Below, piece after piece: positions 26,378-35,226 of a DNA stretch of 64,000 bases. The position numbers and the translations under genes were made by a program. Every line of letters starts with the position of its first letter. Position 1 is the stretch's first letter. The notes below the pieces were generated by a model, which ran no database searches, was not told the DNA's origin, and worked only from the letters and a program-made list of their open reading frames with translations. Where the stretch lies: the NCBI GenBank assembly GCA_016209015.1, contig JACQWY010000013.1:28968-92967 (forward strand). The letters run 5' to 3'. Origin of the DNA: Gammaproteobacteria bacterium (GTDB lineage: Bacteria > Pseudomonadota > Gammaproteobacteria > Ga0077536).

Positions 26378-29112
26378 ACTATTCATGGCGTAGGCCCCCG
26401 AGGGAGCAGCGGGCGGCCGGTCGGGCATCGCGCCCGTCCGGAGGGTTGCGCCTGGGCGCGTGCCTGCGTGCCCTGCTGTTCGCTGCCGGGCTCGCCGGGT
26501 CCTTCACCGCCGCGGCGGTCGAGCACGTCATGGATGAGCTCGACGTGCAGCCGGACGCCAAGGGCAGTGCGGTGAAGATCACCTTGATGTTCCCCATGCG
26601 CGTGCTGAGCTGGCAGCCCCCGAAGCACGGTGACCTGCTGCACGTCCAGGTCCAGCCCATCCTCCAGCCCGGCATCGACGCCTGCGCGCTGACCGAGCGT
26701 CAGACGCTGCTGTGGAGCGCGACCGATCAGGTGCCGCTCGTCGAGGCGACCTACGAGCCGCAGACGCTGCAGGTGCTGGACCGCACCGGTCAGAGTCCCT
26801 GCCAGAACGGCGAGAACGTCGACCCGTTCGCGGTCAATACGGCGGGCACGCGCGCGCTCGGCTCGGCGGAGATCGCGCTGCGCTTCAATCGTGCGGTGTG
26901 GTACGAGGTCCAGCAGACGGACAACCCGCGCGAGCTGACGGTCGTCCTGCTCGGTGCGAGCGAGGGCAAAGTCGACGTCGACACGACCCAGGAAGTGGAG
27001 GGCGAGAAGCTCACGCCGATCGTCACCGAGCCCGCGAACGAGCCGCTGAACGTGCCGCGCACGCCGGCGCCGCCGCCGGAATCCGCGGCGCCACCCGAGC
27101 AGCCGCTCGCCGAGCAGAACTTCTTTCTCTCGCTCGTCTCCTCGCGTGAAACATTCGGCACCGGCGGTGTGCCCCAGAACCCCGCGTTCGAGGGCAAGCG
27201 TTTCTTCAGCAGCGAGATCCGCAAGGACGGCAAGCCCTGGTACGTCCTGAACGTCGGTTTCTTCGCCGACCGCGCGGCGGCCGACGCGGTGCTGGCCAAG
27301 GTGAAGATCCAGTTTCCGGAAGCGCAGGTGCTCGCCGCGACGGACCGCGATCGCGAGTCGGCGAAGGCCGCCAACATCCGGCCAATCGGTGCCACGCCGC
27401 CCGCGCCGGAAGTGCCGAAGCCCGCGGGCGACCGTACGGCCCAGCTCGTCGGAGAAGCACGCGACGACATCATGGCGAAGGACTTCTCGACGGCGCTGCG
27501 CAAGCTCGACGCCGTCGCCCAGGACGACAAGACCCCGTACCGCAAGGAAGCGCTCGAGCTCATCGGCGTCGCGCGCGAACGCGCGCTGCAGTACGAGCTC
27601 GCCGTCGTCGCCTACCGGCGCTTCCTGAAGAATTATCCGGACGGTCCGGACTCGGACCGCGTCAAGCAGCGCCTACAGGGCCTGCTGACGCAGACCCAGG
27701 AGACCCGGGAGACGCTGCGCCTCTCGCGTCAGGAGAAGGCCGCGGGCGGCAAATTGAAGCCCGCGACGGCGGCGAAGAAGCCGGCCGCGCCGCCGGAGGA
27801 CCAGAAGTGGTCGACCGACGTCATGGGCGGCGTGTCGCAGACCTGGCGGCGCGAGAACCAGTACACGTCGGGCGGCGGCATGGAGCCCGTGACGTCGATG
27901 CTCCAGAACTATCTCGACGTCAATACGCGCATGCAGAAGAACAACCTGCGCGGCAGGGCCCGTCTCAACGCGGGCTACACGACCGATCTGCTCGCGAACA
28001 CCCGCTTCAAGAACCGCAATCAGTTCTCGAACGTGTACTTCGAGATGACCACGAAGGATCGCGGCTGGCTCGGGCGGGTCGGCCGACAGTCGACCGGCAG
28101 CGGCGGCGTGCTGGGCCGGTTCGACGGCGGCGTCGCGAGCTATGCCGTCAACAAGAAAGTGAAACTGAACGTCGTCGGGGGACTGCCCGTCGAGTCGAGC
28201 TCCAACGCGCCGCCGAACGACGACAAGTTTTTCTACGGCATCAACGCCGACATCGGCCAGTTGTGGGGGGCGTGGGATTTCAACGCCTATCTCATCGAGC
28301 AGCGGGCGTACGGTTTCCTCGATCGCCGCGCCGTGGGCGGCGAGGCGCGCTACTTCAAGAACAACCTCTCGGTGTTCTCGCTCATCGACGTCGATGCGTC
28401 GTACGGCGAGCTGAATTCGCTGCTGCTGCTCGGCAACTACCTCTTCCAGAACCGTGCCTCGATGAACGCGAGCTTCGACTTCCGCAAGAGTCCCTATGTG
28501 CTCACGACGGACGCGCTGCAGGGACAGGGGGTGACGAACCTGACCGAGCTCAGGCAGACGTTCACCGAGAACCAGATCCGCGACCTCGCCGCGGATCGCG
28601 CCGCGGCGCGCAGCACGACGCTGTCGATCGGCGGCTACTACCCGTTCAACGACCGCGTCTCGATCAATTCCGATTTCACGACGTCCCGGGTCTCCGGTAC
28701 GCCCGAATCGGGCGGAGTCCCACGGACGCCCGCGACGGACTGGGACTTCATCTACTCGACGCAGCTCCTCGTCAGCAATCTGCCGCGCGAGTCGGACACG
28801 GCGATCCTCGGCGCGCAATACGGCGACTTCAACACGACGAGCATGGTGACGTGCTTCATCGGCACGCGTAACGCGATCACGCCGCAGCTGCGCATCGCGC
28901 CGACGCTGCGCTTCTCGCACTCCGAGAAGCTCGACGGCACGGAGGACTGGACGCTCGCGCCCGACATCCAGCTCGACTATCGTCTGCGCCGGAACATCCA
29001 GTTGCAGCTCGAGGGCGGCATGGGTTACGGCCTGCTCGGCCAAGCCGCGCCGCTCGGCTACTCGCACTTCAACGAATACTTCATCATCGCCGGCTGGCGC
29101 CTCGATTTCTGA
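26374..29112 (+). CDS. Outer-membrane beta-barrel protein with SPOR-like and TPR-like N-terminal region
   Basis: The 912-residue protein has a long basic N-terminus and signal peptide (about 1-48). Next come a beta-rich domain with two cysteines (about 50-190), a Pro/Glu linker, a SPOR-like unit around residue 286 (WYVLNVGFFADRAAADAVL) and a TPR-like helical stretch (about 350-450). From about residue 480 to the end, alternating amphipathic strands form a large barrel that finishes in ...GWRLDF, the terminal Phe expected by the BAM machinery. There is no haem motif. Placed right after two multihaem cytochromes, it is a plausible functional analogue of MtrB/PioB porins that sheathe a cytochrome through the outer membrane, although I see no clear similarity to MtrB. 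Confidence 0.8.
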   Translation: MNYSWRRPPREQRAAGRASRPSGGLRLGACLRALLFAAGLAGSFTAAAVEHVMDELDVQPDAKGSAVKITLMFPMRVLSWQPPKHGDLLHVQVQPILQPGIDACALTERQTLLWSATDQVPLVEATYEPQTLQVLDRTGQSPCQNGENVDPFAVNTAGTRALGSAEIALRFNRAVWYEVQQTDNPRELTVVLLGASEGKVDVDTTQEVEGEKLTPIVTEPANEPLNVPRTPAPPPESAAPPEQPLAEQNFFLSLVSSRETFGTGGVPQNPAFEGKRFFSSEIRKDGKPWYVLNVGFFADRAAADAVLAKVKIQFPEAQVLAATDRDRESAKAANIRPIGATPPAPEVPKPAGDRTAQLVGEARDDIMAKDFSTALRKLDAVAQDDKTPYRKEALELIGVARERALQYELAVVAYRRFLKNYPDGPDSDRVKQRLQGLLTQTQETRETLRLSRQEKAAGGKLKPATAAKKPAAPPEDQKWSTDVMGGVSQTWRRENQYTSGGGMEPVTSMLQNYLDVNTRMQKNNLRGRARLNAGYTTDLLANTRFKNRNQFSNVYFEMTTKDRGWLGRVGRQSTGSGGVLGRFDGGVASYAVNKKVKLNVVGGLPVESSSNAPPNDDKFFYGINADIGQLWGAWDFNAYLIEQRAYGFLDRRAVGGEARYFKNNLSVFSLIDVDASYGELNSLLLLGNYLFQNRASMNASFDFRKSPYVLTTDALQGQGVTNLTELRQTFTENQIRDLAADRAAARSTTLSIGGYYPFNDRVSINSDFTTSRVSGTPESGGVPRTPATDWDFIYSTQLLVSNLPRESDTAILGAQYGDFNTTSMVTCFIGTRNAITPQLRIAPTLRFSHSEKLDGTEDWTLAPDIQLDYRLRRNIQLQLEGGMGYGLLGQAAPLGYSHFNEYFIIAGWRLDF

Positions 29113-29113
29113 T

Positions 29114-29130
29114 CGCGCCGCCGCGGCGCG
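29114..29130. terminator. Hairpin between convergent genes
   Basis: CGCGCCG and CGGCGCG pair across a CCG loop in the 24-bp gap between the barrel gene and the convergent LpxR-like gene. Position and symmetry suggest a two-way terminator, although no T-run flanks it. Confidence 0.45.
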
Positions 29131-29136
29131 CGCTGC

Positions 29137-30177
29137 TCAGAACGTATAGGAGAGGCTCATCGAGCCGAAGTTGTGCGGGTCATTCTGGCCGCGGAACTCG
29201 CGGCTGCGCAGGTTCTGCGTGTAGGAGAGCTTGAAGGAGCCGAACGTGATCGCGGCACCGACGAGCGCATCGCCCACGAGATTCTCCTTGTCGACGGAAT
29301 GCCCGCCCGCGAAGGAATTGCCGTCGAGGAAGATGTCGTGGAGCACCCAGCGTCCCGACACGCCGCCGAAGAAATAGATCCCGAGCGCCTCGCGGCCGCG
29401 TTTCAGGCGGGGATCGTTGACCGAGCTCGGCGCATTCGGATCGCCGCCCGCGCGGATGATCGCCGTGCCGTAATCGCCAGGCAGGTTCCAGCCGAAGCGC
29501 ACTTCGCTGCCGGCATTGAGATACGTCGAGACATTGCCGACCGAGCCGCCGAGATGGCTGATCACGTCGTAGCCGAGCCCCGTCGCATTCGTGCTCCGGA
29601 ACAGCCGCCGCTTGTTCTGATAGATGAGGTTCATGCCCGGCTCGTTGTCGAGCTGATGCGACCAGCCTCTCGGCGAATCGAAGCCGCGCAGATCGTGCAC
29701 GAGCTTCTGGCCCTCTTCCGCGAGCGCCCAGGGGCCGACGACGCCGAGCTGCAGCTCGACGGTGTCCAGCACGTGCTCGTTCTTGCTGATGAAGCTCAGG
29801 CCGCCGTAGAGCCAGCCGGCATACGGTCTGTCGTTCTCGACGACGTTGCGTGCCTGCGTGTCCTCGGGCGTGAAGATCTGCTGGCCGATCGTGAAACCGA
29901 CGTTGTGCTGGGCGTCCGGCACGTTCACGAACGGCAGCCGGTGGACGAGCGGCAGCAGCCAGTGCGGCAGGCGGGCCTCGTCCTCGTAGGTCTTGAGATC
30001 GGGCGACAGCCAGCCGATCTGCACGCCGTTCGTGTATTCGCCGTCCGTGCCGGCGAACAGATCGTTCTCGAAGATGACCGTGAACGTCGAGGTGTCGGTC
30101 GGGGCTTCGCCGTTCGTGGCCGCGGCGGCGGTGGAGGCCGCGAACGCGAGCGCGGCGAGGCAGTGTGATCGGTTCAT
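29137..30177 (-). CDS. LpxR-like outer-membrane lipid A deacylase family protein (DUF2219)
   Basis: The ATG at 30177 (MNRSHCLAALAFAAS) gives a signal peptide and 346 residues; AAGGAG lies 12 bases upstream. The mature N-terminus has the family motif ENDLFAGTDGEYTNG, and a later GWSHQLDNE segment holds the conserved histidine of the LpxR active site region. The remaining sequence alternates as in a small barrel and ends in SLSYTF, with the terminal Phe for outer-membrane insertion. LpxR removes the 3'-acyl chains of lipid A. It is convergent with the electron-transfer barrel gene, so the two are not co-transcribed. Enzyme activity is inferred from family membership only. Confidence 0.82.
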   Translation of the reverse strand: MNRSHCLAALAFAASTAAAATNGEAPTDTSTFTVIFENDLFAGTDGEYTNGVQIGWLSPDLKTYEDEARLPHWLLPLVHRLPFVNVPDAQHNVGFTIGQQIFTPEDTQARNVVENDRPYAGWLYGGLSFISKNEHVLDTVELQLGVVGPWALAEEGQKLVHDLRGFDSPRGWSHQLDNEPGMNLIYQNKRRLFRSTNATGLGYDVISHLGGSVGNVSTYLNAGSEVRFGWNLPGDYGTAIIRAGGDPNAPSSVNDPRLKRGREALGIYFFGGVSGRWVLHDIFLDGNSFAGGHSVDKENLVGDALVGAAITFGSFKLSYTQNLRSREFRGQNDPHNFGSMSLSYTF

Positions 30178-30295
30178 GGGCTTCGGGTTCTCCTTCGGCG
30201 GCATCCTAGACCGGATCCGGGCGCGTGCCCTGTCGGCGCGACGGCAATTGCGCATACCGTCGCGAACCCGACTGCCCAATCCGGCCATCACGCTC

Positions 30296-30323
30296 CATAA
30301 TCGCCCGCGGACGCCGCGGCGTC
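30296..30323 (+). promoter_or_regulatory. Possible -10 box with adjoining 14-bp palindrome
   Basis: CATAAT at 30296-30301 resembles a vegetative -10 box. GACGCCGCGGCGTC at 30310-30323 is a perfect palindrome just where transcription would begin, so it could be an operator. A recognisable -35 box is absent. Confidence 0.35.
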
Positions 30324-30369
30324 TTCAGCACAATCACATCCGGCCGCGCTGCGGCCTGCGGGAGGAAAC

Positions 30370-31452
30370 ATGGAATTCGGCATCGGCGTCAGCGCCCACA
30401 TCACGAACTGGGACATCATTCGTTACGCCGAGGAGCTCGGTTACGACCGTGCCTGGGTCGGCGACTCCCAGATGATCTGGTCGGACTGCTACGCGACCAT
30501 GGCGCTCGCCGCGCAGAACACGAAACGCATCCAGATCGGCACGGGCGTCTCGATCGCCGGCACGCGCATCGCGCCCGTCACGGCGCATTCGATCGCGAGC
30601 ATCAATGCGCTCGCTCCGGGCCGCGTCTTCCTCGGCCTCGGCACGGGCCACACCGCGATGCGCGTCATGGGACAGGACCCCATGCGGGTCGGCGAGTTCC
30701 GCGACTACCTCCGCGTCGTGCGCGGCCTGCTCGACGGCAAGGCGGTCGATTACACGTATCGTGGTCAGACCCGTGAGATTGAATTCCTGCACCGCGAGCG
30801 CAAGTTCGTGAACCTCGACAACCGTATCCCGATCTACGTCGCGGCGAACGGCCCGAAGGCGCTCGAGGCGGCGGGTCAGTACGCCGACGGCTGGATCACG
30901 GTCGGCGGCGAGCCGGAGGTCACGGCTCCCAAGTTGGCGCATATCGCGGACGGCGCGCGGAAGAGCGGGCGGGATCTGCCGGCGGAGTTCCACACGGCGT
31001 TCATCACCACGAGCTGCGTGCTGCGGCCGGGCGACGAGCTGACGGACGAGCGCATCATCGCCGAAACGGGGAGCTGGGTGAGCTGCGAGCTGCACTTCAT
31101 CTACGAAGTGTGGAAGGACATGGGCTGCAACGACGCGGTGATCCCCCCCTATTTCCGCGGCATCTGGCCGGAATATCTCGCCCACGTCGCCGCCATGACC
31201 CTGCCCGAGGCCGCGCGCTTCCGGCAGATCCACGACGGGCATCTCGTCTACCTGCAGCCCGGTGAGCGGCGCTTCATCACCCCCGACGCCATCCGGGCCA
31301 GCGCCCTGGTGGGCGAGCCCGACGAGCTCGTCGCGCACGTGCGCCGGCTCGAGGCCGGGGGCATCAAGGAGGTCACGCTGTGGCCGCCCATGGACGGCGA
31401 GCGCAAGGTGCTGCGGGATTTCGCGGAGTTCGTGATGCCGGCGTTCCGCTGA
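30370..31452 (+). CDS. LLM-class (luciferase-like) flavin- or F420-dependent oxidoreductase
   Basis: The 360-residue protein follows the bacterial luciferase fold pattern: an N-terminal beta strand MEFGIGVSAH, the ..AEELGYDRAWVGDS segment, the IGTGVSIAGTR strand, FLGLGTGHTAMRVMG and the C-terminal YVAANGPKALEAAGQYADGW block. These are the positions where F420-dependent methylenetetrahydromethanopterin-reductase-like proteins bind their flavin or deazaflavin. GGAGG lies 6 bases before the ATG. The substrate cannot be read from the sequence. The gene stands alone, followed by a hairpin and a separate gene. Confidence 0.85.
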   Translation: MEFGIGVSAHITNWDIIRYAEELGYDRAWVGDSQMIWSDCYATMALAAQNTKRIQIGTGVSIAGTRIAPVTAHSIASINALAPGRVFLGLGTGHTAMRVMGQDPMRVGEFRDYLRVVRGLLDGKAVDYTYRGQTREIEFLHRERKFVNLDNRIPIYVAANGPKALEAAGQYADGWITVGGEPEVTAPKLAHIADGARKSGRDLPAEFHTAFITTSCVLRPGDELTDERIIAETGSWVSCELHFIYEVWKDMGCNDAVIPPYFRGIWPEYLAHVAAMTLPEAARFRQIHDGHLVYLQPGERRFITPDAIRASALVGEPDELVAHVRRLEAGGIKEVTLWPPMDGERKVLRDFAEFVMPAFR

Positions 31453-31495
31453 GCGCCACCCGTCCGGGCGGTGCCGGACCGGTCCCGTGATGGGA

Positions 31496-31501
31496 TAGAA
31501 T
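31496..31501 (+). promoter_or_regulatory. Possible -10 box upstream of the methyltransferase gene
   Basis: TAGAAT followed by GCC resembles other candidate -10 boxes in this window. No -35 box is evident. The hairpin at 31512-31533 would lie in the transcript leader. Confidence 0.3.
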
Positions 31502-31511
31502 GCCGGCACCC

Positions 31512-31533
31512 GGCGGCGCCATGCGGCGCCGCC
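31512..31533 (+). terminator. Strong GC hairpin between the LLM and methyltransferase genes
   Basis: GGCGGCGCC and GGCGCCGCC form a perfect 9-bp stem with an ATGC loop, 60 bp after the LLM stop codon. There is no T-run, so it may act as a terminator for the LLM gene or as a leader structure of the next gene. Confidence 0.4.
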
Positions 31534-31632
31534 CGACCGACCCGGAACCATCACCGTCGCCGCCGCCTCCAAGCGTGGGGCGCACGCACTCCGCCGCTCG
31601 GCCTCGACCCCCAAACCCGTTGGAGAGATTAC

Positions 31633-32502
31633 TTGGATCGTCGATCGTTTTTGATGCGGAGCGCGGCTCTCGTGGCCGGGGCCGCTGCCTGGAATCCTTT
31701 ACGCGCCAGCACCTTCCTGCCCTTCACCTGGGACCTCGCCCTGCCCGCGGACGACCGCAAGGCCTTCGTCGACTGGATGGTCGCGAACCGGCTCGAAGAC
31801 GCGAAGTTCCTCGGTCAGCGCTGGGACCGTCTGCAGGTCATGGTCCGCAACAAGGACGTCTGGGAGGACAGCGTCAAGCGCGCGTTCCTCATGACGCCGC
31901 GCGACGAGTTCGTGCCGACCCGCAACCGCTCGCACGCCTACGACAACAACTTCCTCGACATCGGCTACGGCGTGACGATCTCCGGGCCCCATCTCGTCGG
32001 CCACATGACGAGCAGCCTCGGCGTCGCGCGCGGCGCGAAGGTGCTCGAGATCGGCACCGGCTCGGGCTACCAGTCCGCCGTGCTCGCGCACCTCACCGAT
32101 CAGGTGTTCTCGATCGAAATCATCAAGCCGCTCGCCGAACGCACGCGCGGCATCTACGACGGACTCATCAGCCGCGGCTACGACGAGTTCAAGGCCGTGA
32201 CGACGAAGAACGCGGACGGTTACTACGGCTGGGAGGAGCACGCGCCCTTCGATCGCATCATCGTCACCTGCGGCATCGACCACGTGCCGCCGCCGCTCCT
32301 GCAGCAGTTGAAGCCGCAGGGCGCGATGCTCGTGCCCGTCGGCCCGCCCGGCGCGCAGCGCGTGTTGCGCATCGTCAAGGAGCAGACCGCCGACGGCGGC
32401 GCGCGCATCTCGCGCTCGGACATCTACAACGGCCGCATCGTGCCCTTCGTGCCGTTCAAGAAGCTCGAGGGCGACAAGATCTCCGGCACGCACAACACCT
32501 GA
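31633..32502 (+). CDS. Protein-L-isoaspartate O-methyltransferase homologue with predicted Tat signal
   Basis: I place the start at TTG 31633, 6 bases after GGAGA, giving 289 residues that begin MDRRSFLMRSAALVAGAA. RRSFLM followed by a hydrophobic stretch fits a twin-arginine signal; an ATG at 31654 would remove the arginines. The methyltransferase core includes VLEIGTGSGYQSAVLA at about residue 137, the SAM-binding motif I of this family, and a typical VTCGIDHVPPPLLQQLKPQG motif. The enzyme family repairs isoaspartate with S-adenosylmethionine, which is cytoplasmic, so export would be odd. Either the signal is non-functional, or the protein has another role or is membrane-held. Confidence 0.8.
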   Translation: MDRRSFLMRSAALVAGAAAWNPLRASTFLPFTWDLALPADDRKAFVDWMVANRLEDAKFLGQRWDRLQVMVRNKDVWEDSVKRAFLMTPRDEFVPTRNRSHAYDNNFLDIGYGVTISGPHLVGHMTSSLGVARGAKVLEIGTGSGYQSAVLAHLTDQVFSIEIIKPLAERTRGIYDGLISRGYDEFKAVTTKNADGYYGWEEHAPFDRIIVTCGIDHVPPPLLQQLKPQGAMLVPVGPPGAQRVLRIVKEQTADGGARISRSDIYNGRIVPFVPFKKLEGDKISGTHNT

Positions 32503-32550
32503 GCACGCTCTGATCCGCCGCGACGTACAGCACCGGCCGGGATCCGCGGC

Positions 32551-35226
32551 GTGAGGGCGACACACGAGAGCGGCGATCCGGGTTTCGGAACGCCGCTGTA
32601 CGTCGCGGTCGGCCTGCTCGCGGGCGCGATCATCGCGCTGCAGATCACCGTCATGCGGATCTTCGCCGCGGGCAACTGGGCGCACTTCGGCTCGTTCATC
32701 GTGAGCGTCGCGATGCTCGGGGTCGGCATCTCGAGCACCGTGATGTGCGTGCGCCAGCCCTGGTTCGAGCGGCACTGGCGAGGCGTCGCGGGGGCGGCCC
32801 TGATCGCGTTCGGGCCGGTCGCTGCGGGCGCGAACCTCGGCGCGCAGCAAGTTCCGTTCAACGCGATGTTCCTCATCGCCGATCCCCAGCAGAAGTGGCG
32901 GCTCGCCGCGAACTTCGGGCTCTATCTCCTGCCGTTCGTCACGGGCAGCCTCTTCCTCGGCAGCGTGTTCCTGAAAGCGCGCGAGCGTTTCGCCCGCGTC
33001 TACTTCGCGGATCTCGTCGGCTGCGGCGTGTGCGGCCTCGGGCTCCTCGGCGGAATGTTCCTCTACACGCCGGAGCAGCTCATCCAGATCCCGCTGTTCA
33101 TGTGGGTCGCGGCCGGCGCGTGCTGGGCGCTCGCGATGCGGAGCACGCGTCTCGCCCTCGCCGTCGCGGCGGCCGGTGCGCTCGCGTTCGCAATCCACCT
33201 GCCGCTCGCCGATGCCTTCGATCTGCCGCGGCTCGCGGTGTCCGACTACAAAGGCGTGTCCTATGCGCGCCGCTTCCCGGACAGCAAACAGGTCTACGAG
33301 CGGGCCACGCCTTTCGGTTATCTCGAGGTCTACTCGAGCTCGTATCTGCACTTCGCGCCGGGCCTCTCGGACAATGCCGCGCTCGATCTGCCGGAGATGC
33401 CCTCGAACGCCTATCTCGGTCTGTACGTTGACGGCGACGGACCGAACGGCATCATCCGTGAGCTGCCGGCGGCGCAGACGAAGTACTTCGACTACCTGCC
33501 GATGGCGCTGCCGTTCCTGCTGAAGGATCAGCCGGACGTCTTCGTCGTGCAGTTCGGGGGCGGGCTCTCGGCCGCGGCCGCGCTGCGCAAGGGCGCGCGC
33601 TCCGTGACGGTCGCGGACAGCAATCCCGCCGTGCTCTCGGCGTTCCGCCACGACGCCGGCCTGCGCGGCTTCACGGGCGACATCCTGCACAAGCCGCGGC
33701 TGAAGACCGTGGCGCAGGACGGCCGCATCCATCTCTCGCACGGCGCCGGGCGCTACGACGTGGTCGACCTGAGCCTCGCGGATTCCGCGGGCCTCTCGAG
33801 CCCGGGCGGTTTCGCGATCGCCGAGAAGTACAACTACACGCGTGAAGCGATGCAGGTCTACATGCGCGGCTTGAAGGAGGGCGGCATCCTCTCCGTCACG
33901 CTCTGGAACAAGGAGGAACCGCCGAAGTCCGTGCTGAGACTCTATGCGACGCTCGTCGAAGCGGCGCGCGCCATGGGCGAGCCGGACGTCCGCCGCTGCT
34001 TCTTCGTGACCTCGAGCTATCTGTCGACCGCGACGGTGCTCTATCAGCGCGGCGGATTCGGCGACGAGGCGATCGCGAAGCTGCAGGCGCGCACGGCGGC
34101 GCTGTCCTTCGACGAGATTTATGCGCCAGGCGCGAAGTACGAGGTCGATCCGCTCGAGACGATCCTCGCCGCGTATCGCGCCCAGCTCTTCGGCGCCGTG
34201 CCGAAGACGCTGCCGCATCCGCCGCTGCCGAACGCGGCCGATACCGAGGATCAGGCGTCGCCCGTCGAGGACGCGGCGCCCGCGGAGGAAGAGGCCGTGC
34301 CGGAAGACGGGGCGGGCGCGGACGGGCCGACGCCGAAGACCATGCCCTCGATCGCGCTCGCGCGCCATGCCTGGCAGGCGCTCATGGACGGATCCTGGCC
34401 TGCGCTCGCCGCGGGCTACCCGTTCGACCTGCATCCGCTGTCGAACGAGAAGCCGTATTTCGCCGCGTATCTCCGGCCCCGCGATCTGCCGGCGGTGCTC
34501 GACCGTCTCGATCTGCTGCAGGACGAGTGGGGCTATCTGCTGTTGTGGGCGACGCTCTTCATCGCCTGCGCGAGCGGTCTGCTGCTCATCGCACTGCCGG
34601 CGATCTTCGGCTGGCGGAGTCTCTTCGCGCGCTGTCCGGGCAAGGCCGGGACGCTGCTGTATTTCGCCTGCCTCGGCATGGGCTACATCATGGTCGAGGT
34701 CGCGCTGATCAGCCATTTCACGCTCGCCTTGAGCAACGCGACGGTGTCCGCCGCCGTGCTCATCACCGGCATGCTCGTCTTCTCGGGCATCGGCAGCCTC
34801 GTCGCCGAGCGCCATCTCGATCGCGCGCGCACGCGGCTGCCGTTCGTGTTCGCGACGATCGCGATACTGCTCGTCGCCTACGGCGTCGGCATCGATCGTG
34901 CGCTCGACTGGGTCGGCACGCTGCCCTATGCCTGGCGTCTGCCGTGCTGTTTCGCGCTGATCTTCCCGCCGGCCTTCCTCATGGGCATGCCGATGCCGAC
35001 CGGCATGACCTGGCTCGCGCGTCTCGGCAAGGCGCCGCTGTTCCTGTGGGCCTGGGGCGTGAACGGCTGCATGTCCGTCGTCGGCGCCGCGGCCGTGCCG
35101 ATCCTCGCGACCTCGTTCGGCGTCGGCGCGGCGCTCGTCGCCGCCGGCGCGCTCTATCTCCTCGCCGTGCCCGGCCTCTTCGCGCTCCTGCGGCCGCTGC
35201 CGGGGGGCGCGGCCGCGGTCGCATGA
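32551..35226 (+). CDS. Membrane-bound spermidine-synthase-like protein
   Basis: The 891-residue protein begins at GTG 32551. It has about six membrane helices at the N-terminus (15-215), a soluble Rossmann domain resembling spermidine synthase (about 300-480, with VFVVQFGGGLSAAAALRKGA and VTVADSNPAVL where the nucleotide substrate would bind), a variable acidic linker (about 545-595) and roughly seven further helices (about 660-880). This helix-synthase-helix layout is known from large bacterial proteins annotated as spermidine-synthase-like, whose substrates are mostly unknown. The downstream hydrolase start overlaps its stop by 4 bp, so the two are coupled. Confidence 0.78.
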   Translation: MRATHESGDPGFGTPLYVAVGLLAGAIIALQITVMRIFAAGNWAHFGSFIVSVAMLGVGISSTVMCVRQPWFERHWRGVAGAALIAFGPVAAGANLGAQQVPFNAMFLIADPQQKWRLAANFGLYLLPFVTGSLFLGSVFLKARERFARVYFADLVGCGVCGLGLLGGMFLYTPEQLIQIPLFMWVAAGACWALAMRSTRLALAVAAAGALAFAIHLPLADAFDLPRLAVSDYKGVSYARRFPDSKQVYERATPFGYLEVYSSSYLHFAPGLSDNAALDLPEMPSNAYLGLYVDGDGPNGIIRELPAAQTKYFDYLPMALPFLLKDQPDVFVVQFGGGLSAAAALRKGARSVTVADSNPAVLSAFRHDAGLRGFTGDILHKPRLKTVAQDGRIHLSHGAGRYDVVDLSLADSAGLSSPGGFAIAEKYNYTREAMQVYMRGLKEGGILSVTLWNKEEPPKSVLRLYATLVEAARAMGEPDVRRCFFVTSSYLSTATVLYQRGGFGDEAIAKLQARTAALSFDEIYAPGAKYEVDPLETILAAYRAQLFGAVPKTLPHPPLPNAADTEDQASPVEDAAPAEEEAVPEDGAGADGPTPKTMPSIALARHAWQALMDGSWPALAAGYPFDLHPLSNEKPYFAAYLRPRDLPAVLDRLDLLQDEWGYLLLWATLFIACASGLLLIALPAIFGWRSLFARCPGKAGTLLYFACLGMGYIMVEVALISHFTLALSNATVSAAVLITGMLVFSGIGSLVAERHLDRARTRLPFVFATIAILLVAYGVGIDRALDWVGTLPYAWRLPCCFALIFPPAFLMGMPMPTGMTWLARLGKAPLFLWAWGVNGCMSVVGAAAVPILATSFGVGAALVAAGALYLLAVPGLFALLRPLPGGAAAVA

